Positions 13,002 through 25,200 of a stretch of 64,000 nucleotides of DNA are shown here, one piece after another; position 1 is the first letter of the stretch; each line of letters begins with the position of its first letter. The notes under the pieces are model-generated. The model saw only the letters and a program-made list of their open reading frames with translations. It searched no databases and was not told the DNA's origin. This DNA is from Crotophaga sulcirostris (lineage: Eukaryota; Chordata; Aves; Cuculiformes; Crotophagidae). The stretch is from the NCBI GenBank assembly GCA_013397455.1, contig VYZB01000521.1, forward strand, positions 1-64,000, in the 5' to 3' direction. The position numbers and the translations under genes are program-made.

Positions 13002-13007
13002 TTTATT
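13002..13007 (-). terminator. GLT8D2: GLT8D2 polyadenylation signal
   Basis: TTTATT on the plus strand, so AATAAA on the minus strand, 116 bp after the GLT8D2 stop. It would give a very short 3'UTR. Other minus-strand signals further left would run into the TDG 3'UTR. Confidence 0.45.
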
Positions 13008-13122
13008 CATATAATTCACAATTACTTAGGTTTCTAAAATCAGACAATTATACAACATGTTGCATTTCCAACTGTTAATACTGTAAAACCTAGCGTGTGG
13101 ATGCATGTAAGTGTTTTCAGTA

Positions 13123-13295
13123 TCAACTCTCGGGACGAGTTAATTTGAACTTCCCTGAAGGGTCAGGAATAAACCAGTTTTCCCACAGATCAGTGTGAAC
13201 ACTGGGATAGTCCCAAGGCTTGTATCTCCCGTTCCAGTGAAGTAATTTAGCTTCTTGAAGAAAATGCTCCGAGTAACGGGTATCAGGACTCCAAC
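13123..13295 (-). CDS. GLT8D2: GLT8D2 last coding exon
   Basis: Encodes [40 protein letters not shown] and the C-terminus ending TRPES. TGA is at 13125-13123. It carries the HWNG..KPW signature, which in GT8 enzymes contacts metal and donor sugar. Acceptor CTGCAG at its right edge. Confidence 0.95.
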
Positions 13296-16200
13296 CTGCA
13301 GGGGCAGATTTAAAATAAATAAATAAATCCTTTTTTTTTTTTTTTTTTTTTAATAATGGCAGATGCTATGGAGTAGTGTAAATTCAGGTGTGTTAAGAAT
13401 TCTGATTCGTATGGTTTCACCTGTTAATAGACAACTAGTAAGATGGAGTAGGTTTTTTTTCTGCTTCATGCCTCTTATGCTGCATCAGCAAAAAATCTCT
13501 GCAAGTTTCATCGCTCAATGCTTTTAATACTTCATCATAGCTGGGGTTAAAAAAGTCATTCATTTTATTATGCCAGCCAAGCCATTATCTTTTTCCCAGC
13601 ATAATTCACCATTCCCAGGTGAAAGATAACTACATCCTCCAGAACGCTGAACATACAAATGCAGCCAGGCATCCCATCTTCTTCCATTGTGCCTCCTAAA
13701 AGTGTGATTTTTATTTTTTTTTTCAGTCTGTCAAGATATTCAGATCTTTGATATATCCTTTTGCTAGTTTATGACAATAGAGGTTTGCTGGTCTTCAAAT
13801 ATTTAACTTTGCCCTTGGTATTAGGGGTTTTTTTCCCTTTTTTTTAATCCAATGTCATGACTATTAAGGTTTGGGAGTGTTTTGTGGAGGTGCAACTATT
13901 TTGTTTGCTTGACCTGTTAAGATATTTGGGTAACAACATCCACAAGGAACCCTCACACTGTGTGATCTAAGCTATAAAGTAATGCACTGCAGTAAAGTAA
14001 TATAAGGTCTTTTATAGGAATCCTACAAACCTCTCACTTCACTTAGTTCCAACTGCAAACAGTGGGAAGTTAAACTTACCAAGATGCCTTATGTGCCACA
14101 TAGGATTAATAGTGGAGTATTTTCTATGAAATACAATCAGCATTGGTGAGGTTGCCACACCTCCCCCAAGGGTGCTACTGTAGAGGTTTTCCCTGCAAAA
14201 GGGGGGAAAAAAAAGAGAAAAAAATGCAGAAATGTTCAAAACATGAACTGACAAAGTTTACAGCAGAAAAAAAAATAACATAGAGGAATCAAACATATTT
14301 TAGTCTGGTTTCTTAAGAAAATTTACATGTTTCTATGTGTTTCATCCTCTCTGTCCTTCTCTCCCTCCCCCTCACCTTTTAGACCTGTAAATTAACTCCG
14401 AATTAGATTTGTCAAAGTCTAGTTGGTAAAAACATCAAAAGGATCTCTACTTGCTGTGATTTTTGTGATAAATCCAGGGCTACATAAAGGCAAATCACTG
14501 TAAGGAGAGGCCTTAGGGGGCAGCAGCCAGATGTCTGGCCACAGCGTGCTTGAGGCCTGGCCAGCCAGTCAGCATGTGGGCAAAGCCACCCCAGCTATGG
14601 CACATGGTGCCACCTGCCAACCCAGCAGGGAGGAAACCTGGGAAGTACCGAGAGGCTTTAGAGGCCACAGAACAAGAGAAAAAAAAGAAAATGATACCCT
14701 CTCCTCAAAACTGGGTTTCAACTGCTAAGCAATTTATTTCACTGTAATTTCAAAATCTAGCTAAAAGGAACATGAATGTCTTACTAAGGTATAAAAATAA
14801 CTTTATAGATAAAATTTGCTGCAAGATTCGTGGAGTCTTCTCAAACTCTGAAAAAGCAGAGCAATAGCTTCTGAGGACATGTTGCACAAGCAGAGTAAGA
14901 AAAAGCACCATTTGGCTTTTCATTCATTTACGTGTGTATCATTTGTCTCTCTCTTCCTCTGTTCATGAGTGAAACTAACAAGTAGTGCATGTAGGCCAAT
15001 AGCACCAGCTATTCAATTTCCGTTTAGCCTTACTAAGTTTAAATTTAACCCTCTGCAGAAAAATAAAGTAAATGTCAAGTTTGAAAATACAGGTTAACAT
15101 TGAACTGACTTAAAAAAATGAACAGTGATTGTTTCACTGTGTCATAACTTTTTCATGGTGAATGCCAAAAAGATATCTTTCATGTCAAATTTTGTTCACC
15201 TACATAAAAAAGTGTTTTCTATTGGTACTTAAGAAGTATGGTGTCCAGTTACAGTTTGGCTGACATTACAATAGGAGTGACCCCACACACACAACATTCC
15301 TCCTTCTTTAAGCCATCCTGAGGAAGAGAAGATCATAAGCAGCTTGATCCCAAGTGAGGTTAGTTAAGAACCACATGTTCTCAGTGACCCTCAGGATTAA
15401 GTGTGGTTTGTGATCAAACACAAGACTAAAATGCCAGGAGGCCATTTCTTGATACACAATTGGTCAGATTTAAGCAGATGGAAATTCTGGAATATGAGTT
15501 ACTTTATTTTATGAGATCTCCCAAGAAATACCGCTTAGAGTTAAAAACTTTTAAGAGCTTTTAAACAGAAAATTAAACTGTAAACTGAGTATTAAAAGCA
15601 AAGCACAAAGATAGATTTCCATACATACTCTACATTTCTTTGCATCCACTTTTCCAACTGCTTTGTAATCCGTTGATGTTTCCATTCAGTCATGTTAGCG
15701 ACAATTACTCCAGGATTAAAGGAGCAGGTGCTGGGGCTGATGCCAAGATCTCTAATTGCTTGCTTTCTGTAGTCCAGGAATCCCATGTATGTGTTCTAAG
15801 AATAAAAAAAAAAAGTATGTTTATCTCCTATGAATCTCTATAGAGGTAAGTGTAAATGCATGTCTCTCCCACTCATGTGGAGACTAGATGTGCACTCCCA
15901 AAGCTGAGTTTCTAGATGATGGTTACCTGTCTTGATTTCCATGTGACACAAGGCTGGAAGGCAGGATGCTTCCAGTTACTGAATTATTTTTTCCCCAGTA
16001 TTGCTCCACGTCAGCTTGATAAGGCTCTTTCCTCACCACGTTTGCCTTTCTGTAGCTTACTCTAAACCAGGGGTGTCAAATTCACAGCTTCCACTGTTCT
16101 CCTGCTCCTGCAGCGTAACGCACGTCACTCTGCACACGTGAAAGGTGCTGGCAGGAGCACAGGGGCAAGGAGCTCAGCACTTCCAGGTAGAAACAAGGTG

Positions 16201-19200
16201 CTGGGCTGGATAAAACAAGGTGGCGGGGTGGATTCAGCCCACAAGCCGTAAGTTTGACACCACTGTGCTAAATGATGTAGTATCATGCTTGTACAGGTGT
16301 AATGCTAGAGGGACTTACTGAGAATTCTGGGGAACTCAGCTCAGGAATTATCCTTCAAACAATATTTTCTTAAGTTTTGTTCCCATTTTGAGTACTACAA
16401 ATCATACATTCTGTCTTCATTAGACGTTCCACTAAGTGCTCATGCTCTACTGATAGCAAAATACCAAACATAATTTAATAGAATCCAAAGAGTAATAGAG
16501 ATTTAAATTATTACAGAAAACAACTCTGCATAACACCATAGCATTACGGAGTTACTAAAAAGAATTGTTCTTAATTAGCTGTAAAACTACATTTTTAACT
16601 TCTGTTATTTTTGTGTTAACTTTATAGTTTCACATATAAAATCATACATTTACGGGTAAATACAGTCCTGATTAGAATTCCAAAATGGCAACTTACCTGC
16701 ATCCCTACACTTCTAACCATTTCATGTGTAGAAGGCAGATCACAATCATCTGAAAAAGCTGCAGCATGTCCAGGAGCTAACTTAGTATCGTAGAGTTCCT
16801 GGATGTCACCTGAGTACAGAAAGGTCAAAAGCATGAGGAAACCTACTGCACTGCTACAGAGTTGATAAGATAACTTCTGTCTCATATAAGGTACTTACAA
16901 AAATACCACTGCTAGGGGATAGCCCAGATATTGATGAAGGCTTTTGTAATATGGGACGATTTTCAAACTGCAGTCCTATACCTGTGTGTCTAAGGTCTAT
17001 CCTTACATATTATCATCAGTATTCAATACACCCATATTCTGGTCTGAATGTCCAAAATCAGCTACAGCAGAAGCCTGTTACACTGGTAAGAAGCCTGGTT
17101 ACAGAGTTACACATTCATGAGCTTGCCTTTGGAGAAGGAGGACACAGCCAATTTTTCTGAGCCTCTTTAAGTCCCACAAAAGTGCCACTTCAGTCTCTCT
17201 CACTGATCAGATTTTTCCTGGTGTTATTGTGTTTATCTCTCCTGGTAAGATACCTGGATTCTCAGCACTAGCCAGCTGAAATGTGCCTGTCACACTTGAC
17301 CATCCCTGCTGACCTCACAGACCACCCAACTCCTTCCTGGTAGAGAGAAATAATGTAGCGCATGGCATCTCATTCATCACCTGCCTAGCAGGTACCCAGG
17401 AAGTGTCAGAATAGTTTCAGGGCATGTGGGAAGCACAGCACTGGCACAGCAATTGAGTCTGCACCCAAACCCCCTACAGCTCCCAGCTTTGCTGCTGGGC
17501 AAGGGTCAGTCACAGGTAGGATGAATTACCTTGGAAGGCCACATATGGCCTTGTAGCCTGAGGTGAGCTCATTAAAAGAGAGTAACCAAAAACATTCCCC
17601 ATACTGCAAACACTGGAACTACTATTCCTTAAAAATAATAAAAATAATTTTAAAAAAAGCAGAGATTATTCATTACAGAATCATAGAATGATTTGAGTTG
17701 GAAGGGACCCACAAGGATCATCGGGCCGAACTCCTAACCCTGCATAGGACAACCCCAAAACTTACACCATATATCTGAATGCATTGTCCAAACGCTTCTT
17801 GAATATTGTCAGGCTTGGCAACATTACAGCTTCCCTGGGGAGCTGTTCCAGTGCTCCACCACTCTCTGAGTGAAGAACCATTTCCTAACATCCAACCTAA
17901 CCCTCCCTTGACACATCTTCCTGCCTTTCCCTTGGGTCCTATCAGTGGTCACCAGAGAGAAGAGATCAGCACCTGCTCCTCCTCCTTCCCTTGTGAGGAA
18001 ACAGTAAATGGCCATGAGGTGCCCCTCAGCCTCCTCTTTTCCAAGTTGAACAGACCAAGTGACTTCAGCAGCTCCTCATATGACTTCCCCTTCTAGACCC
18101 TTGTCTGAACTCATCAGCTGCTTGCAAAACTTGGCTTAGGACTCATGTCCCACCAGGAAATACAATTTGAATTAATGGGACACTTAATTGTTGAAAATCA
18201 ACATGCCTTGCTAAGTATTTTCTCTTGAAGGTAAATATCTTTTTGCTTTTCAAGAGAAAAGAAGAAAAAAATTCAAATTAAACACGTCTGGGCTGACACC
18301 CCAAGTTGGATATGATTCATTCCTACTGCTTTGCACAAAGCAAAGACCAGCAAATAAATGATCCCAAAGTTAAACCCCCCAAAACCCCATTCACTTCTAA
18401 TCCTGTAAGCAGTGGTTCACTTCCACTGCAGAGACATCTGGGAGATCTCAGTCTCACATTACAATTAAAACATGATGAGCAGCTGCCAGCATAGGCTCCC
18501 CCCCTCCAGCTCTCTCCCACAAGTCCATCTTTATTCGCCTCTTCTGGGCCCTGTGATTGTGTGGCCCAAGGGTGAGCAAGATAGGCTGGCTGAAGCAAAG
18601 GGGGAAAAAAGATTTAGAAAAAAAAAAAGGGTTGTTTTCTGTTGTTGTTTTGCTAGCCTTCTGCCAGGTCAACCAGCTGAATCAGCTTATTCTGCAGCTG
18701 CACAACTGTAAATGTGACACAAGTGACAGGAGTGGCCTGGGGACCAGAGAGGTCACTTCCGTGAGCTGTAACGTGAAACTGCACCTTTACCCTGGGGCTC
18801 CAGAAACACAGCCAGCTGACAAAACCTGACACCCCCGATGAAAGAGAAAGCCTTACCTCCTTTTTTCTCCTAGCCACACTGCCTTGACTCCTACCAGGGA
18901 ATCAATTCAGGCTGAAAGTAATCACATTTCTGGTGAATGCCTGCACAGGTGCAAGGAGGGATGCAGGGAAGTGGTGGGCTCAGCTCAGTGCTCGTGAAAC
19001 TGGAGCTCTGAAATCTTTGATCGTTATTCTGCAAACTGCTACAGATTCTGAGCTGAAGATGCTCAAAATCACATTTTTGAGTGTTTGGAATTTTAACCCT
19101 CTTATTTGAGTAAATTTTGCTCTAAGAATCTTGCTCTCAAGAGCAGCAAGGATATGGAAGTGGTATCATTTGTGAGAATTCAGATACTATTAGGAAATGC

Positions 19201-22200
19201 ATGTCACATAATAACAATAAATATTGCAGCGTCTAAGTGAAAGCCACAATATCTTTCATCAATCGACTAGATTCAAATAAAATTAAATCCAGACATACAA
19301 TTTTGATAAAAAACAACTATTCAAAAAAACCATGGAGAGAAGTTCTTCTTCAGACTTTCCTTTAAATAAACAGATTATTTGTAGTTTTCCTGAGCGCAAC
19401 ATTCCTAGCAGCTGCCTCAGTTTCCATTATAGCTCATATTTCCAAGCAACTGTAAAAACTGAAATAACTTTGATTTTAATTCTGCTAGAAACTGCTTTGG
19501 ATGACAGCTTACCTTGAACAATGATATCATCATCCAAATATATTACTTTCTCATGTTTCTGGATAAGCAAAGGAAGATAAAATCGCACGAAGTTCAGCTA
19601 TTAAACAGGAAAAAGAAAGGCAAAGGCTAAATGGTAAAGCTGTTTCATGTAGCAGCCACACATTTCTGTCTCTATTAACATTCAGTTTTAATTTCTCTCT
19701 TCACTGAGCACGACAGTGATCATTTGCTTCCTCCCCTCCAGCTTTACTAGTAACTTGAACCCATTATTATTACTATTATTTATCCCTATTTTATTTATGG
19801 CTCTAACCAAGCAGCCCAGAACAGTTGCCCCTTCACAGAATAACAGAAACATTTAGGTTGAAAGGGGTCTTTTGAGATCATCTTGGCCAACCCCTCGTCT
19901 CAAGCAGAGTCCATCCTAGCAGGCTGCTGGGAACAATGCTCAGTTGCTTTTTGAATATCTCTGCAGATGGAGACTCAAAAGCCTCTCTGGGCAAATTGCT
20001 CCAGCATTTGATCACCCTCAACATAAAAAAAATAATAAAAAATAGTTTAAAAATAGTTCTTTCTTGTGCCTAGAGGAAATTTCAGGTATTTTACTCTGTG
20101 CCCACCACCTCAGGTATTTATAGAGATGGATAAAATTGTCCTGAGCTTCCTCTTCTCCAGGCTGAAAAGCCCCAACTCTCTCAACCTCTCCTCATATGAA
20201 AGATATTCCAGTCTCTTAATCATATTTGCAGTCCTGTGTTGGACTCACTGCAGAATGTCCTTATCTTTCTTGTACTGTGGAGCTCAAAACTGGACACAGT
20301 ACTCCAGTTGCAGCCTCACGAGTGTTGAGTAAAGAGGAAGGATCACTTTTCTGGACCTGCTGGCAATGGTCTTCCTAACGCATTATTACAGCATACATCA
20401 TACAAAGCTCTTTTGTTTTAATAGTGTCATCATTCCACTGTATAGGGATGATTTGACTGGTGGGACAGATTACAATGAAAAACATAGCAGAGGGAAAGGG
20501 GACTGAGAACATAAGAACAACCATACAGACTCAGACCTTTTGACCAAGCGCCTGCCTTCAGTGTGGTCCTAAGCAGATGCTCAGTGAAAAATAAGAATGC
20601 AGAAAGTATACAGAAAAGTTACTCCAAGAATTCTCCTAGCTTTTAGCTATTTTCAGCTCAAGGGATTTACTGAAACAGATGTGATCTGTCTAAATATAAA
20701 CTTCAGTCCTCACTAAATCCCTGTAAATTTTTACATTCTACAGACATTTCACCAATGAATTCTAGAGATTTAGTACTCATTGCATGAAAAAGGTGTAATA
20801 TTTCTTGTTTGTTCTGACTATGACTTCTACTAATTTAATCTAATAGCCTTTAGTTCTTGCATTGAAAGAGACAGAATCATCTGCCATCCAGCCCTCCACG
20901 CCACTCAGTTCTGTAGACCTCTACTATTTTCAAGATAAAAGTCACATTTCCAGGCTGAAATCGCTGGTTTAACCGACCAATTCCTTGCATGAAATCTTTC
21001 CCATATATTAGAAATGTCAAAGGCTCAGAGAAGGGCAGAAAGAATAAATATTCTGAACAGACTTGAACATTCTCCAGTGGTGCTACACCTTTTTTCAGAT
21101 AATAGGACAAATATTGCACGTAGCATTTAGGATGAGGGAAAGCTGTGAATTTGTATTGGGGCATAATGATGTTCTCTGTTTCGATCCTTACTCCTTTCCT
21201 AACAATTTCTAACATCTGATTTGCTTTTCTAACAAACAGTAATATTTAGATTAGTCATTAGCCTCTGAATTAACCCTGGACATGCAGCCAACACAGCATC
21301 ATGGAGGCACAAAGAACACTATCAGATCTTCCCTCTAATAAATTGTGAACATACACTTAAAGACACAACACACTCAAATTACCACGTTTTTGCTACCAAA
21401 TAATAAGATCCCACCAAGACAGACAAGTTGCAAGGAGCTTGTCGTACTGCACTTTTTCTTCTTGAGTGCAGGCTTGGACCTGAGGTGGCTTCTCTCACAC
21501 TCTCCTTGTGTAATGGAACAGAGATCTAGGACATTTTAAAGCCTGTAATAAGCATTAAAACCCCTGAAAATCTGTTATGCGGTGTTCATTTACTCACAGG
21601 CTGCAGTAGCTCAGGACGCGATGCATCTTGTCTGATTTTTCCTTTTAGTACCATAGGGTTGAATTCCACAACCTTAAATTTTATTTCTTTCAATTTAGAA
21701 TTTTCAATCCATTTTCTGTGATAAAAAGGAAGTGATAAAAGAAATATTGAGTGTGTGACAAGTACTTCCAGTATTAAATTCACAGGTTCATAGGAGAATA
21801 AGAGACCTTTGAAGCTCACTTGATCTATTTTATCCCAAGATAGAATCACTTATGTCTACAGCAATTGCACAGACATTTGTTTAGCCTGTTCTCAAAAAAA
21901 CAAACAAAACAAAAAACAACACCCAGAAAACCCAACAAAACAAACACACTGCTACAAAAACTAGAGACACCACATGTTGCCCAAACAACCCATCTTTCAG
22001 CCTGCCTAGCACTGAATGTTATTTTTTCTAGTTTTTCTTTCTATAGTTAAAGAACATTTTTCTTATCCTATCTGCTGTGCTTTTAAAGCAGAGATTAGTT
22101 TTCTCCGTTTTAGTGTGTTGTGTCCTTCAAGGTGACTGTCACACCACCTCCCAACTATCAGATTTCTTGACCCCATTGCTTGTTGTTCTCCTCTGACCAC

Positions 22201-25200
22201 TCTTCTAAACCCTTCCTCAAGGTACATAAAACTAAACAACACACTTTTTCTGATGTGTTAATAATGCCTTCAAGATCAATAACAGTTTGCCCACATCTCC
22301 TGTGGTCGTGTGTTTCAACATTTATATCCACTATGATACATGCCTTTTTTTTCATTGTTTTTTTGAATCAGTGTGGTCAGTTATCAGTCATAATTCTATA
22401 ATTTTCCAAATGAGTGCTACCAAGCTCCTGCTTCATTCTGAGCCACTGAAATCAGCTATTCCCAACAACATTAACTTGTCATTACCTCTACTGAATTTCA
22501 TAACATTTTACAGTTCATTTTTCCAATTCATTATGATTAGTTTCTTTTCAGCTCTTTTCCTATTCCTCAGTGTATCTGCTGTCTCTTTTCCAGCTTCATG
22601 CCAGTTGCAGTTTTATAAAGTACATTCTCCACTCTATTATCTAGGTTACTAATGAACTGGATGGGAAAAATTCCCTGTGGAACCCCACATATTACATCTT
22701 TTCACTTTGACATAAATTCTGGGTACACAGGCTACAGAACTGCTATAGTAAGAGGTGAGAACTGCTAAGAAATCTGCTTTAATTTTGATTCACACTTTCC
22801 ACTCTTTTAGACAATGTTTGCAGATTTTAACACCTAAACATGCTTTCTTCACAAGCTTCTTCAGGTCTCTATTTACTACCTTTAATAGACCCTCTTACTT
22901 GAAATTAGCTTTAAGCAGCAGGCTTTTCTACTCTGAAGCTAAAGGCACAGTGCCAGACGAGAGGTAAATGCAGTGCCACAAAGTGGGATTGTGACGAGTA
23001 AGCACGTATACACATACCTTACTACAGACTCTTCTGCAGCTGATCTACATAAGGCAGAAAGGCACAGGTATGGGCATAGTCTATTTATTTCACATTCCTT
23101 TACACCAGTGCTTTGCATAGGGCAAAACTGTCCTTTTTTCTACACAGAGGATCCTGGGGACTGTTACCAGTAGCACTACTTAAATAAAAGGGAGAAACAT
23201 TTCTCTGAAAAGTCCTCCGAAGTCTAAGCCCAAGATAAGGAGAACAACCTGGACCAAACTGCAGCATGAAACAAAATAAGGCTGGTACATACCGAATATG
23301 CGGGATGGTAGTCTTCAGCCCAACTATGTAGAACAAAACATTAGCTTCTGTGTTGCTGTAGATGCTACTGATCGCTGCTATAGCTGCACCCATTCTGCCC
23401 GCAGCAGCGCAGATTACAACTGGGATTTCTTCTTCTGTTTCCTCAGGAGTCTCCAAATCAACTATAAGAAACAAAACTATGCATTATAATAGAAAATCAA
23501 GAATCTTTTTTGAATCAGATCTGGGTCATAGGAAAGAGTATGCAGTTCCATAAGCAGTGGAATCGTATCGCAATCTCCCCATTTCCTTACCACATCCTAT
23601 ACACATCCACATCTGGCAAGGCACACAGCATGAGCTGTCGCTAATCCAGAACTACATGCAGGTTGACTGGACTGTTGGATGCCTCCAATCAGAATCTATA
23701 ACAGAGTTCTCGGCATCTTCTACTCAGCAGGTGCACAATTCAGTCTGTCCTCCATGCAGCTGCTTATTCACATGAAACCTGAAGAAGTTTGAATACCTTT
23801 GAGACCTCTACTTCTCCATTCTATTTAGTACAAACTGAACAATAGATTCCAAACTTATGAAAAGAAGGAGGTAAGAGGAAGAGATGGTACAATTGCATGA
23901 GCTTTACTTCTTTGGGAAGCAGGCTAGAAAGGAAAAGTGCAAAATTTTATACCAGCAGGAAGTTGCTAATGAGAAAAGGAAAAAAATCTAACCAATACTG
24001 AATCAGTTCACATTACTGCTAAGGAATATTTTTATCCCTAGCACTGACTAACTTACAGAACTTATATGGATGTATTTATACTGGTTAGAACACAACCACT
24101 GAACTCATAGCCCTTACAAAAATGTACCAGAAAAAAAGGTTTATACCAAGACAAAGTTTGTTTATCTTGGGAACAGCGAATAAGGTACTAGTATAAACAT
24201 TTAACACCAGTCCAACGGTATCAACCCTAGCAGCTTTCTGTCACTACAAAAATTCCAGCAAAAACTGGAAATGAATCTGCTGTAAATTATGTCAAGATTT
24301 GATGATCTATCTGAAATCCATAGGTAGGCCAAACACATTCCCAAAGGGGGAAATTTCTGATCAAAGTGTGTTATCACTTGACAATTCCAACGCTGTTCAG
24401 CACAAATAAGGATATACACCAGCTTTCACCTACACCAGTGAGATCTGGATTAAAATTTGAATCAGAACGTAAATTCTTATTTGTTACTATCAGTCCCCTA
24501 CTATTTTATTCAAGTAATTCAGAAGTAAAAAAATTCATATCCTGACCAAAGCAGCTTAAAAAACACTGTTCAATAGAGAGATAAGGAATATAAAACAAGA
24601 ATGTAAATTAAACAGAAGCACAAGTCATTTACCTGATTCATTCTTTAATGCAGATGACACTTGGTGAACTTTGTTATACAGAATGGCGCACACAGTTAAG
24701 ACAAGAAGTAACAGTAAAATCTGGTTAACTGAAACAAATGGGAGAATTTGTTAACAATCAGTATAACAGTAAATTGTTCAAGTATCTTTTTAAAAATATT
24801 CCAATTTGCAACCAGTACATATTATAAACTGTATTTGCTCTGTTTATAAAATTCTCCTTTTCCTTGCCATTTGATTGAGCTAAAAATATTACGCTAAAAA
24901 CATAATAGTATCTACCCCCTGTTACAATAATCTCCAACTATTTGATTTTCATTAATAAGTTGCCCAATAAATCATGAAGCTCCCAATACATATGGGTTAT
25001 TCATACTAGGAAACTCACATGTTTCTGAATCTTACCAGTAGCCTGGAAATTTCTCGGCTAGTTTTTTTTCTGTTCATCATCACAGGACGTCATGAGTTAA
25101 TTATTTTTATCTAGCCCTTTCCTTCTCTCACACTTCCCTGATAAGGCTCCAAACATAGATTTTTTTTTTATTTGGATGCAGATCTTCAAGGTGTATTTGA

